Assembly (NCBI GenBank): GCA_020726505.1
Contig: JAHLEZ010000028.1
Span: 710,977-774,976 of the forward strand
DNA length: 64,000 bases
Origin: Leptodontidium sp. MPI-SDFR-AT-0119
Lineage: Eukaryota > Ascomycota > Leotiomycetes > Helotiales > Leptodontidiaceae
Reading direction: 5' to 3'
Shown here: positions 23,561-35,799 of the stretch, in pieces
How the letters are laid out: every line of letters begins with the position of its first letter
Numbering within the stretch: position 1 is the stretch's first letter
Notes under the pieces: model-generated
Database searches by the model: none
What the model saw: only the letters and a program-made list of their open reading frames with translations
Told to the model about the DNA's origin: nothing
Program-made: the position numbers and the translations under genes

Positions 23561-24451
23561 CTTTTATAATAAGTCAAAGACTTTATTACTAGTTATTTTA
23601 TTAATTTTATTAGTGAATTTTCCTTTAAGGCAAGTCTCACAGTTTAATATTCAATTATTTATTATTAAATTAAATATAATATTATTATATCCATAAGTAT
23701 TATTTATTATTTTATCCAAGTACATTAAGCTGATATAGCCTAATTTTATATGTAAATCTATTTTATTAATACTTAGTGGTTTTTCAATTGTACTTAAAAT
23801 ATTAGTATTAGTTATTGGATTACTAGTTTTATGTAGTATAATATTTAGTATATATAATCCTTTGGATTTATTGCCTTCAATTATTACTTCATTTGTTATA
23901 TTATTTTTAATGTAGGCAAAAGAGTTATTAAAAATGCTATAATGTTGACTACTTAGTTGACTTTGAGATATTAAGTTAATACTTAATTCAGGTATATAAA
24001 GACAATCTTTGAGTTTATATATTTTATTATTAATTATTGACTTTATTAAGATATCTCTGTATCCTTTTATATTTATTTATTTAGCTTTTCCCTAGCTAAC
24101 TAGTTTATTACAGGTTTTAAATGCATAGAAATACGATATATTATAATATATATGTTTTGTTACAGTAATATCTAAAACAAAAGTATTTAATTAACTATTT
24201 AATTCTTGACTATTTACCCCTAATTCTTAATTATTTACAAAGTTAGAGCCTATATTTATACTATTAGTTATATCCTTTATAGAGGGTATAGTTATAAATA
24301 CCTGTATATCTTCTATAGGGAAATTAATATCAAAATCCCCGATATTTTCCAAAATATTACTATTACTATATAAAATATTAATATTTTCCTCCCGTTTATC
24401 CCGAGCTGATTTCTCAGTAATATCAGGTGATTTATTAGTCTTTGGCTGTTT

Positions 24452-24751
24452 CTACCCCTTAGGGGCCTTATCGGGAAATAGGAAGGCGTAGTTAGAAGTC
24501 ACATGAGAGTGTTGTTTGTAATTAGTATAATACTTCTTACTTTGAGGGCTATTCTTAGTGACTTTATAAGGTTTTTTACCTTTATAGCCACTAGAAGTTA
24601 TTAGGGCCTGATCTGTATTAGTATCATTTGATTCTTGACGTTTTGATTCGTCTAATAAATTAAAGAATAACGACTTAAGGGTATAAGAATTAATATTAGT
24701 TCTTAAAGACTGTGTTATATTGGAAACTAATTTATTATAGTTATTAGTCAA
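24452..24751 (-). pseudogene. Copia gag region fragment
   Basis: About 100 residues near the right part of the element contain SLFFNLLDESKRQES and a basic, Lys/Tyr-rich segment GYKGKKPYKVTKN. The position between 5' LTR and integrase on the minus strand fits gag. The CCHC knuckle itself is not clearly seen. Confidence 0.55.
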
Positions 24752-25374
24752 GTTATTAAGAACTTAAGCTATTATTACTTATTTAGGTAATTCAAGGTTT
24801 TTAGCTTTTAGCTAATCGCTTAATTGTTTTACCTTATTAAGGTATTCTTCTATTGAATTATACTTAATCAAATGGGTATTAAAGAATTCTCGGCAAATTA
24901 AAAATTCCGAGTTAAACCGTTTAAGGGAATAGAGGTTTTTAAGCGATTACTAAGCTTTAAAAGCTCGTGTTATGTACTATATTTATAAGAGAGGATCGTC
25001 CTTAATAAGTAATTGGATATTAGAGAGAGCTTTGCTATTTATTTTATCACTTACTTTATTAGACGCTATTACAGCGTTTAGCGCTTCTTTAGTTAAGAAG
25101 GACGTCATACGAAGTGCCTAAATAAGGTAATTAGCCGAGCTCGTAAGCTTAGCCATAGTGATCTTATTAGAACTCATTCTATTTATTTTATTAGTTATTT
25201 TTTAAAGAGTTTTTTTAAAGATATTGACTTAACTTGAGATTTTTTGAGTATTTAAGTTATTTAAGAAAGTCTAAGTTTTTTGATATTAGTTATTAATTAC
25301 GTGGATTATATATATTCCAAGTTTTAAGGCAAAATACTTGTTATTAATTAAGAAATTTTCAAGTGTTGTATTTG

Positions 25375-25615
25375 AGTGTATAGAGGTATGGAGCCGTAGG
25401 TATGAGGTATGCCGTAGGTATGAGGTATGGAGGTATGGAGCCGTAGGAATGAGGTATGGAGGTATGGAGCCGTAGGTATGAGGTATGCCGTAGGTATGGA
25501 GGTATGGAGCCGTAGGTATGAGGTATGCTGTAGGTATGGAGGTATAGGGCCGTAGGTATGAGGTATGCTGTAAGTATACGGTATAAAGGTATAAAGGTAT
25601 AAGGCTTATAGAGTA
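25375..25615. repeat. Minisatellite of GGTATGGAGCCGTAGGTATGA units in the Copia leader
   Basis: About 240 bp are built from the words ggtatgag, ggtatgccgta and ggtatggagccgta in alternating order, so units of about 11-33 bp recur imperfectly. It sits between the 5' LTR and gag of the minus-strand Copia element. The CpG and TpG content is higher than in the surrounding sequence. The 89-codon frame across it is only the translation of the repeat (TYGSIPPYL). Confidence 0.85.
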
Positions 25616-25798
25616 TTTTGAGGGTCAAGAAGGTATAGTATATAAGAGAAGAGTTCTTGTCGAGCTAGTCGATAGAACCTAAGTATAAACAAAATAAGGT
25701 TACAACGAAGTATATAAGAGTAGTTTAAGTAAAGAACAAGTTTTTGATCTATTAAATTAAGGTAAAATAAGAGGAGGTACTATTAGGAGCTTATAACT

Positions 25799-26112
25799 TA
25801 AAAGATAGAGAATAATAGTGTAAATGATAATTCTATTAAGGGGGCATTTCTAGGTCTATATAACTACTTTGAGTACCAAGCTTTCGCATCGGTTATTAGC
25901 TTTATTAGCTTTATATTAAGAGCTCGCATCGGTTATTAGCTTTGTATCGGTTATTAGCTTTGTATCGGTTATTAGCTTTGTATCGGTTATTAGCTTTACA
26001 TCGGTTATTAGCTTTATATTAAGTTTATTAGCTTTGTATCGAAGGCTCGCATCAGTTATTAGCTTTGTATTAGTTATTTACATGAAGCTCTTGTATGTGG
26101 CTAGTATTCTTA
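25799..26112. repeat. Copia 5' LTR (right), 314 bp
   Basis: Mate of 20,555-20,850, starting TAAAAGATAGAGAATA (TG has become TA) and ending tagtattctta. It contains one more 18-bp cggttattagctttgtat unit than its partner. Confidence 0.88.
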
Positions 26113-28342
26113 TAATCCCTATTTGTATTATCCTTATCTTACCCCTTACCCTCTTTTAATTTCGTCTTCTCTTCCTCGAATTAGTCTTCTCGACAATACC
26201 ACCGGGATATAGTAATAGTAATCTATTAATACCTACTAATATTTAACTTATTTATACTTATTTATTAAATAGTTACTTCTCTTAAAATCTTCCGGGCTTA
26301 TTCGGATGTTTATATATAGGCTTGCTGCTAGGCTAATAACTTCGATTGCTGCTTACTCCTATTCTTATCTCGGTCTTTTAATTCTTTCTTCCTTTCTTTT
26401 AAACTATTGTTCTCCTCGACAGGCTTAGGCTACTTTCGCTTTAGTCTTGTCTATTACCGGTGCTCTTTCTTTTAACTATCCCTTTATAAAAATAAATTAG
26501 AACTCGGCTTTCTTATTATCTAAAATTATAACTTCTTTTAAAATAGTAAAACTAATTATAAATAATATACTAATAACTCCCTTACCTCTCGTAGTAAATA
26601 TTAATAAATAATCTTAATATTCCCGTTACTTTAATACCCCTTATAATATATAGCCACAAACGCTATTAACCCTTCTTTAATAATAATATTTTAGACTCCA
26701 TTATATATTATATTCTTTTATTATATCCTTAATAACTCGGGTACTCGGGCTAGTTACTTATTACATAAATATATTAAAACTTATAATTACTCTTAAAATC
26801 GCTCCACGTAATACTAATATACGGCCACGGCTTTCTTTTTTAACCTCCCGGCTTAGTTTATAAAACGCTCCCGTAACTTGTTCTTTTTATATATCTACTT
26901 ATATAACTATTACTACTTATATATTACGAATTAGTTCCGCTTATTATTTAAAAATAACTAACTTACTTTAGTTTTTAATAATTAGTTTATTATTTTGTCT
27001 TAATAAATTAAAGGGACTTGCTTTATATTTACTTCTTAGTCTCCACTTATTTTCACTATTATTATATTAAACTTTATATATAAATATAAAATATTATCTT
27101 TAATTTACTAAATCTTCCCCTTAGCAGTAGTAATATACTAGATCTTAAATTTATATAACCGACTATAGTATAATTACTATATAGGCGTAAGATCTTTTTT
27201 ATTATAAGTTATAATTATAAACATATAAACTAAACCTCGCGTCAAAATATAATAAGTTAATACTTTCTTCCCGGCTCTCTTTATACTTAAACCTTAGTTC
27301 TTATATTGTTTAATAGCCTCTTGCCGTCTCTTATATACCTCCTAAACTATTATTAATTACGTTAACTTAATCACGGCCAAATATTTAGGCGTGTAATCCT
27401 TAGTATTTAATTATTTATTATCTTCTTATATTCTTAAACGGCTAACTTATTAATTATAACACTCTTGTACTTATTGTCCTGTAATAACTATTTAAATAAT
27501 ATAATTTATAACCGTAAAATCTTCTATTAAATCCGGCCTATCTATTCGATCTCCTCGTTAGATTCTTCTTCCTCTTCTTCTTCCTTACTTTTTAAGTCTC
27601 TTATCTAGGCCTCCTTTTACCATATTAATTCCTTAATACTAGTTTATATATCTTTAATATCTATCTACTGTCTTTTTATTAACTTATATGCCGGCCGCTT
27701 TTTAAGTTTAACGTCTTTAGACTAAAATATATAATATAATAACTACTTATATATATCTATATACGTCTTAACAGTAGTAATATTTATCTAACTATTAAGT
27801 GGCATCTAGGCCTCCTTGTTTACCTCCTTTTTATTAGCCTTAAATAATACTTCCGACCTTACTACTTTTTAAATAATATAATATTATATATCTTAAATTA
27901 ATTAATTAAATACCTTATATAATATTTATAACTCTAGTTTATTTTCCTTCACAGGTGTAATTAACTCCCGTAATTCCTTCTTATTAAAATAGCCCAAATA
28001 ATCTACTTACCTTACTTAATATAACTACGAATTAAGCTCTTTAGTTTCCTCCGGTTTAATAATTTAACGACGTTCTTCCTCCTTTATTTACTATATAGCC
28101 TATTTTAACTCCTTTTTAATAGCGTCTAAATTAATGTCCCTTAGTAGTATTACTAAACGGGATTTTAATACTTAAACTTTAAAATACTATGCCCTTAACT
28201 CACGGGGGAAAAAATATTAGTAATAAATCCCAATTTTCTATAGAACTTATACTTTACTTCTTGCCTTTAGCCTACCTTTCTTTTATAAGTTCTCTTATTT
28301 GTGTTTATCTCGACAATACTTTTAAATCTTTTATAATTAATA
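26113..28342. other. Heavily mutated repeat DNA, identity unknown
   Basis: AT-rich DNA with stops in every frame and almost no CpA. A run reading Glu-rich on the minus strand lies at 27,550-27,590. The sequence left of 28,342 continues at 40,906, because the composite element was inserted here. No domain is readable. Confidence 0.5.
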
Positions 28343-28527
28343 TGTCGTACAGGCACGGGCTGATGCTCGGTTAATTGTACGCTATACTAGTTTTAGATTC
28401 TGCTAGCGTATACCGCTTTCAAGGGAATAACGTGTTCCCCTAATTTCCTTATGTATTTTAGAGAACAATTAATCACTTTAATTCTCCTTACGTTAATCGC
28501 AAGGCTCTACTCCACTTTTGTACTATA
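28343..28527 (+). repeat. 5' LTR of the composite (185 bp)
   Basis: It begins TGTCGTACAGGCACGGGC and ends TGTACTATA (TGTACCACA in the partner). It is the same length as the right copy, with only transition differences visible. Confidence 0.92.
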
Positions 28528-30159
28528 GTTATAAGCCCCGTGACAAAGCTATTAAGTTAGTATTCTTCCTTCTATGCTCTGCAGATTTAAGTAGAGCTAT
28601 TAACGGAGGATTAATAAGTGACAAACAACGTCAGAGTTTCCACTTATTAACAAGTATAGTTCACACCGCCATTTTCCCTTTAACCTCTCTAGAAAAGGGT
28701 AAATCGAGCACCTGTACTCGATATTCTCTTCTCCTCTTTAACAAATCTATCGAACCCTCGAGAGAGTAACCTTTTCTTCACTATAATAGACTCAACTTTA
28801 GTCTCCTCTTCTAATAATTAAACGCCGCTTAACTACGACAGGTAAACCTAAACTCTATAGTACTAAGCCTTTAAATCCTTTTATATCTTTTATAAGGTAT
28901 AAACGTTAGTTAATCCAGAGTTACTGGTCGCTCCAAATATCCTCGAAAACGAGCCTTAAGCACAAACGATCGACTAAGTAAAGGCATAATAGGACAAGGA
29001 AGCTCTCGATTTCAACTTTAAGGAACAAGTAAAGTAAAATAAAGACTAATGAGCACCCGAACTTAAGAGACCTAAACTAAGTATAATACCTCTTACACTA
29101 TTTAACGTTACTATAGTTACTCTAATATATACTGCCTTAATAAGGGAACATACTATAAAACACGTATAATAATCAGAAAAGACTCAGGCTTATAAGGCAA
29201 TATATAAGTGAATTCAAGAGACAGTTAATCCTTCGATCTATTAGAGTGCTATTCGGGAGTACGAGATTAAGGAGGAATAAAGAGCGAAAGAGCAACCCGA
29301 CAAAATAACGGACAAACCGAACGACCCACGATCTTAGACTTTACAAATACTCCTCAAGGTATTAAAGAGAGACTACGCCCTTTTAGAAGCAAGTAACCTC
29401 ACTAAAGCTTAAGCTAAATACAGAGAGAAGCTCGAAATCGTCAAAGTAGGACAAGTAAATCCTAAGGTGTGGATTCAAGAGTAGCAATTAACCTATTAAG
29501 ATACTCTATTATACGACATTCCGGACGTTAAGGGCCCCTTGGCAATCATCAACTTTATTAAGGCAATACAAGAGAAGCTCGTACCTAAATAGGCTCGCGA
29601 ACGACTGTCTAAGGTCCTCAGAGATAATACTCTTAAGATTATTTACAAGTACACGTTACTTTAATACGTCAATTAACTATTAGCGCTTAATAAAAAGTCT
29701 CTTACGGCTACCAGAAGAAACAAGACAGTTAGATTATATATTACACTAAGAAAGAGATTAGATACTCTAGGAGTACTACTAGTACTAAGGACCCCTTCGC
29801 TAAATACCTCGCTTAATACCTGCCCCTACAAGGTGAGCTCTCACTAACACAAAGTAATCAAGTGTTATAGACTTTAATATTATTACGACGGCTTAATTAG
29901 GGACAAACTGCGCAACTTACCGTCTACGGAGGAAATCAAGGAAACTTGAATTAAGCTTAAAAAGGAGTTTCCTGACTTTAAACGAGTAATTAATAAGAAA
30001 GGGTAGAGACAAGTAATAGTAAAGGAAATTACTAAGGGAATAACTTCTAAAAACTCCTCGTCTTCTCTAACAACCTTAGTAAAAGCCTTAAAGTTACTGA
30101 AGTATCCCGGTAATGTTAATGCTTATATAATTAGTCCGGAGTTACTTGACGAGGCTCTC

Positions 30160-30560
30160 GTTACCTCTAGAATCTATACTATTATTAATATAAATCGACA
30201 CCTGTTCTCAGAGAGCACCTTACTTAATAACAGCGCTACTACTCATTTAGTTAACTCGGTTACTCTATTAGAGCCTAAGACCTTTATTAAGTCAACTAAC
30301 GACGACAGTGTTAAAGCCGGAACGTCGAGCCTTATAGTTAAGGGCCGAGGTACTTGTGTTTTTAAGGGTGCTCTCTATAGCCGTAATAGACTAAATACCG
30401 AGGACTTAAGGCTTTTTAACGTCGCTATCGTTAAAGGTTTTAATATTAATATTATTTCGGAAGCTCGTTTATTAAAGGCTGGACTTTAGTATAATAAGTT
30501 AAACTATACGTTACGCGTGGGATTAGCTAAGAAGAGTATTATGTTAAAGTAATTAAAGTG
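30160..30560 (+). pseudogene. Copia protease region
   Basis: The plus strand reads LLNNSATTHLVNS, then LEPKTFIKSTNDDSV, then RLFNVAIVKGFNINIISEARLLKAGL. The first is the place of the retropepsin-like DSGAT(D)H box of Copia elements, with Asp replaced by Asn; the rest is the usual protease body. It lies between gag and integrase, as expected. Confidence 0.7.
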
Positions 30561-30714
30561 ACAAGTTTAACTTAGCTTTCTTTAAATACAAGCCTTTTAA
30601 TTACTCTTTAGCCTCCTTAACTACTTATAACTCTCTAATTCGCTTAACTTATACCTTTTTAATATTCCCTACGCTTTAAAAGAGTATCCGGCAAGGCTTT
30701 TAATTAAGTCGACA

Positions 30715-31400
30715 ATATTTAAGACCGCGGCTAGACGACGCCAGGTTATAGCACTTACGGGCAGGGCACTTAAGGAAGGAAGTATTAGAGAATTTAGTTA
30801 AGAATACGCGTAACGTCGAGATTATAAGTACTACTCAAATTAAGTATAAAGAGTACTCTCTAACTATTACGTAGTAAGTCGTTAGTCGAAGACCTTTAGA
30901 GAGAACAACTACCCGGCCTTTTTATCGCATTTCTTAGGACTTATTCGACTTCCCTATTAGATTTAATAGGAACAGCTAGCTCTTGTTAGTTAAAGACTAA
31001 TATAACGGGAAATTCTATAAATAGCTCTTAAAAAACAAAAGGTTAATTACTGTCTTAAGAGTTCTTAAACTGTTTAAGGCGTAAACGAGACGTTAATTCA
31101 GACTCTCGATTTGCAAAATACGCTAAGACAACGATACCTCGGTTATAGGAATCAATAGATTAACCGAGTACGAAAAGTAGTGTACAGAAAATAGTATTAA
31201 TATTAAGAGTACCCCTTCGTATATACACTAACCTAATAAGGGAGCTAAGCGTGTAAGTAAGGAAATTATTAAAAAGTCTATTAAGATGCGCCTTTTAGTA
31301 AACCTACTAGAAGAACTTTAGACAAAAGCGGCTATAGTAGTAATTACTCTTTATAATATAAGTCCGGCTACTCGGAAAGGCTTTAAGAGTCTAAATGAGA
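30715..31400 (+). pseudogene. Copia pre-integrase and integrase region
   Basis: The frame reads RLDDARL (stop) HLRAGHLRKEVLENLVK, which is the gag_pre-integrase zinc-binding domain (ARLWHLRAGHLG). It then reads FYRIS (stop) DLFDFPIRFN and LLLVKD, the start of the integrase core (WDLFDFP..FNG..WLLVIKD). The stops stand where Trp is expected (TGG to TAG), a RIP footprint. Confidence 0.78.
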
Positions 31401-32859
31401 TCTTCTATGTCTAGTTTAGGTAATATTTTCGGTACTACGACCTTAAGCTTATTTAGAAGCTTACTACTAATATACGACTTAACTAGAGTAATATATAAGT
31501 ATACGGCTATAAAGCCTACCTTATAATTAAGGACTGAGAGGCTCTTTAATAAAAAAGAACATTTAAAGTCAACCCAAGAGCGCACCTTAGATACCTAGTA
31601 AGATACGTCTCGTCTAATATATATAGGGTCTAAGTACCTCAATTACAGCGTGTAATAGTGACTCGGAACGTTACTTTTAACGAATCCCTCTTTTATTTAG
31701 GCTCTCTAAACGTAAAGAGAGCGGTCGGCTAGCCGCGCTTAATATCAAGAGATCTTACTAAAATACTAAAAGAAAAGGAAGGACCCCAGGACGCTAGAAC
31801 TAATATAATTAATCGACTAAGCGCACTTAATATACTAGAATTAATAATAAGTACTACCTTAGAAAGGGAATAACTAAGCTAAGTAATAAGTTTTATAAAA
31901 ACTACTAAGTTTACAACCTCGGGGGTACTATAGCCTTCGATTAAGCTTTCAACTACAGGGGTAAAGTAATTAATATTACCCTTAGAAAAGTTAGGATTAA
32001 TAGAACTTGTTAGTAAAAACTCAGGGGTAAAACAACTAAAGAAAAGTGTTAGACTTCTTACTTATAAGTACTTTAATTAAGTCTCAAAACGAGTCGACAA
32101 ATCAAGACAGTTAGTGTCTTAGAGTACAACTAGAAGAAATGTCTTACGTGGCGTACTAAACTTTAAGAAAGATATAAGAGTTAAGCGCTAATTGATACCA
32201 CAAGTTATTATATACTCTTAAGGGCTATACGACTAAGAGCGCAGTCTCAAGCGTCGGGGAGCACTTACTTAAGGTGCCAGCCTTAAGCAATCGAAAGCTC
32301 CGCCTCAAGTAATAGAGTACAAGGAGTATCTTAATTCGTTAGACTTAAGGGAAGAATCAAGTATAAAGTAACACTTATTACTTCCGGCCCTAATTAACAA
32401 TAACTTACTTAAACCTCTAGAGAGAAAGAGGGTGGAAGATCGAGCAACTAGCGACGGTCGAAAGACCCGAGTTAGTAATAAGATTACGAAACCGAATCGA
32501 AGCGTTTACATAGTAACTGTTAGAGAGCTAATTACGGAATCGTTAAACCCGTCGAGTAACTGTGAGCATTTAGAGGATTTTCTAGGGACCTTTTAGCTTA
32601 GTTAAGAGCTAGTACAAAGAGACGAAAAAGACTTAAGCGCAGTCCACGCTATTATCTTAGCGTCTATTCTTAAAAATGTCGAAATTCGACAACTAGTTAA
32701 TCTCCCACGAATACACTAATCCCAATTACTAAAGGACCCGTTAAATTAAAGAGACCTTAAGGATCACCCTTTAAGAGAGCACTTCTAAGCCGACGTAATC
32801 AAAGAAATCACTAACTTAGAGTCGCGTAATTACTAGAGAGTCGTTAAATAAAGCTTCGT

Positions 32860-33520
32860 TACTAAATAACTAATACTATTAAAATAAGTATTTCACGCCA
32901 AAGTCGATTTGTTAAGGTATTTAATTAAGTGTTACTCGCGAGTTATTATTAAGGGAGACTTATAACCCAAAACGTTAATTCTTTTAACATATACGGCTAC
33001 CTTAACTACTCGCTCTTTTAGGACCGCCATAATAATAGCGGCTCAATTTAATTTAAAGATAATCTAATTTAATATTGTCAACGCCTTTATTAACACTAAA
33101 CAGAGCGAATCGAGTGCTCGCGTACGCTATTACTTACTAGACGGATTCAAATAAGACGATATAGTAATAAAGGTTAATTGTGCGCTCTACAGACTTAGAG
33201 ACTCGCTAACACTATAATACAGAGATTTTACTAAGACTTTATCAAAGTTAAGATTAATTCCTTATAAGGAGAAGCCTTATATCTTTATAAACAAGTAACG
33301 TTCGGTCTTTGTCATCTTTTATATCGACGATATTCAAGTGTTATACCACGCTTCAGCCCTTAAAGACGCTCAACTTATTATCGACGGCTTAAATACGGCA
33401 TACGAGCTCACTAAAGAAGAACCGATAAAGTAGTTTTTAAGTGTTCACGTTATTAAAAATCGTCAAGTAAAGACTATTTCTCTAATACACGACACTTATA
33501 TTTAAAAGGTTACTTTACGA
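32860..33520 (+). pseudogene. Copia reverse transcriptase region
   Basis: Clear RVT_2 motifs: IIKGDL, TTRSFRTAIIIAAQFNLKI, FNIVNAFINTKQ, LYRLRDS, then VIFYIDDIQVL at 33,311-33,340. The catalytic YxDD is intact as YIDD (33,320-33,331), although stops interrupt the domain elsewhere. The family (Ty1/Copia) is clear because integrase precedes RT. Confidence 0.87.
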
Positions 33521-33929
33521 TTTGACTTAGTAAATAGAAATTGCCTAAGTACTTTACTACCTCAAGTTAAGCTACTAAAGAATCAAGGGCAAGTAACCCT
33601 AGTTCAAATTAAGGAGTATTAAGAGAAGGTTAACTTAGTACTCTACACGACAATTATATTACGCGCAGACGTTACGTTTATAGCTTTAAGACTTTCTCAC
33701 TTCTTAACTAACCCCTCTTTAAAGCACCTTGCGACAGTTAATTAAACTATTTGTTACCTCTTTAGAACCCGATTTTTAGCGATCACTTACAGTTACAAGC
33801 TACGCGACTCTCAGCTTATTATAACTTTAAATACTTCATTTATAGACGATCTCAATACTAGGCGTTCTTCTAATAGTTATATTATAATACTTTTTAGAGG
33901 TTTAATCTTATAAAGAGCGACCTTATAAG

Positions 33930-34295
33930 ATACAGTCACCACTTCGACTACACAGGCTGAGCTTTTAGGCGTTAAGTACACGGCTAAGGAGATTATAGCT
34001 TTATAACGTTTCTTTTAAGAGCTACGTCTTAAGTTAAGGGAAATTTAAAGGATCTTCTACAATAATTAGCAAATAATATAATTAATCGTTAAAGAAAATC
34101 AGCGTATCTTTACTAAACTACGCTACGTTAATATTTAAAATATATAATTACGCCAGGAGTTTCAAAAGGGCACTTTTTCAGTCGAATATTTGCCTACGGG
34201 TTATATGCCCGCTAATGGACTTACAAAGAACCTTTCTCGGCAAAAATTTAAGAGTTTTATTACTCTTATTAACTTAGTAAATGTTCGTGCTTAAT
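33930..34295 (+). pseudogene. Copia RNase H region and end of pol
   Basis: It contains TTQAELLGVKYTAKEI near the start and FQKGTFSVEYLPTGYMPANGLTKNLSRQKF near the end. The latter matches the usual Copia finish (..IEYLPT..MPADGLTK.L.RQKF). Asp in PADGLTK has become Asn. Confidence 0.85.
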
Positions 34296-34599
34296 TAAAG
34301 TAACTCACTATAAAGCCCTCGCTTTAAAGTAGGTCTTTATACACGTTCTTTACCTTTCCTTTATATAAGAGTAGTTTAATTATAAGCTCACCCTATGAAT
34401 ACACAATATATTTTCTTATATATTTGTTATTACTTTGTAAATTCTCTTACTATTTGATTTACTTCGAGAGTAACTGAGCTCAAGGGTAAAATTCACAGCA
34501 TTTAAAAGATTCAATTACTCTTAATAGTTATTCGTTTTTATAATAAAAGTAACGTAATATAAGTAAATTACAAAGGGACACTTAGTTATTTAGAAGTTC

Positions 34600-35560
34600 T
34601 TAAGCCTCGCCTCACAAAAAGAGAATAGCCTAATTATCTTTAAGTAATAAGCCCAAACTTCCTTAGCTAAAGCAGCCAAGGCACTTCTAATTATATTACA
34701 AAGCTCGTCAATGCGAGCGGCCGAAGCCTCTTCTTTAAGAGTAAAAGCCGGAGCTCCACTAACACTAGCAAGTCCACGAGTAGGCTCCGGAGAGAACAGA
34801 GCACTAGTAGTAGCAGCAAGTTACTCTCCAGTAACCCGCGTATAAACCTCTAGAGCACTAAAGAAGTTCTCTTCATCTAAAAGAAATTAACCGATTTAGC
34901 CTCAATTTCGCGGGAAATTCAAGATAAAACAATATACTAGACTCTTTAATAACAGCACCACCCTCATCTTCCTCCTCCTCGTCACCTCCTCCTAAGCCGG
35001 TTGCTCTATTAATAACAAAAGCAGTAGCCTCACTCTAGAGGGCAGTAAAAACAAGAGCTCTTAGGCGCTCCAATTCCTAAAACAGTTAATAATTACACGC
35101 TAAAATAAAACAACTAAAGGAATTTACCTTCTCACTTACGTCGTTTAAAAGCGTAATACGGTAAAGGAGGAAAGGAGCCTAAGCAGTAAGGGGAGTAGCC
35201 TTACAAAAGTGGCCCGACGAATAGGCGAAACAATAAGCACCCTAACTAACAATATCAAAGTACTCGCCGGTGCTTTTAGTTTAAAGGGCGCTATTAATAC
35301 AACCTAAACAAATAACTAAACGCTTATCTCCCTTGACCCGGGGAACACGAGCATAAGCAACCGGAGTAGCCGCAATAGCTCTCTTTAGAGCAAGAGCAGC
35401 CTTTAGAGCCTTCTTAGTATCCTTCTTCTTCTTCGCCTACTATAATTAGCAATATTCAAATTAACACACAGCCCCAAAATCAACGATTAGCTCAACAAAA
35501 TTCAACTTAATAACTTACAACAACAGCCAAACGATCAGCCTTAACGGCCTTAACAGAGCG
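34600..35560 (-). pseudogene. Cysteine-rich unknown frame between Copia pol and the Helitron gene
   Basis: On the minus strand a protein-like reading runs from about 35,450 downward. It has a Lys/Ala-rich helix (KKALKAALALKRAIAATPV), then RVKGDKRLVICLGCINSAL, then GAYCFAYSSGHFCKATP, then a Glu-rich loop and an Ala-rich tail. The Cys pattern CxxC...C...C (some Cys perhaps lost to Tyr) suggests a zinc-binding domain of a kind seen in many unannotated fungal proteins. In-frame stops are TAA or TAG. It is antisense to the flanking pol and helicase frames, and base composition is less mutated than in the Copia part. Function unknown. Confidence 0.4.
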
Positions 35561-35577
35561 TACTAATACACCCATAG

Positions 35578-35632
35578 TATCAATTAATTAATTTATTAAT
35601 TAGTTAATTAATTATTAATTAGTTAATTAGTT
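35578..35632. repeat. TTAATTAA-rich self-complementary tract
   Basis: Fifty-five bases made almost only of ttaatta and attaattag words, able to fold on themselves. It lies between the cysteine-rich frame and the Helitron coding region and may mark a junction. Confidence 0.6.
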
Positions 35633-35799
35633 AGTAGATCGAAAGGTCAATCTCTTTACTATATTGAAGTACGGTCGGGCCACCTTACGTTAGAAAAACT
35701 TTCACGTGACGAACACGAAACCTTTAGCCCTAAAATACAACGTATTGTTTACGCTTTACTTTACTTATAGTTATTCCTTTTAAATGAACGATTTACGAA

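Larger units (their letters stand above)
20555..26112 (-). mobile_element. Ty1/Copia retrotransposon on the minus strand, inactive
   Basis: Terminal direct repeats at 20,555-20,850 and 25,799-26,112 enclose minus-strand gag, integrase, reverse transcriptase and RNase H remnants in Copia order (integrase before RT). The total is 5,558 bp. Frames are longer than in neighbouring elements, but catalytic Asp codons have become Asn and many Gln or Trp codons have become stops. A GAGGGGCTATAA tract next to the left LTR (minus strand) could be the polypurine tract. I could not find a matching target duplication: CTTTA lies left and TAATC right, so an end may have recombined. Confidence 0.88.

Noticed and set aside
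25359..25628. 89-codon minus-strand frame rich in Tyr, Pro and Ser
   Set aside because: It is the translation of a tandem repeat; no start context and no conservation expected.
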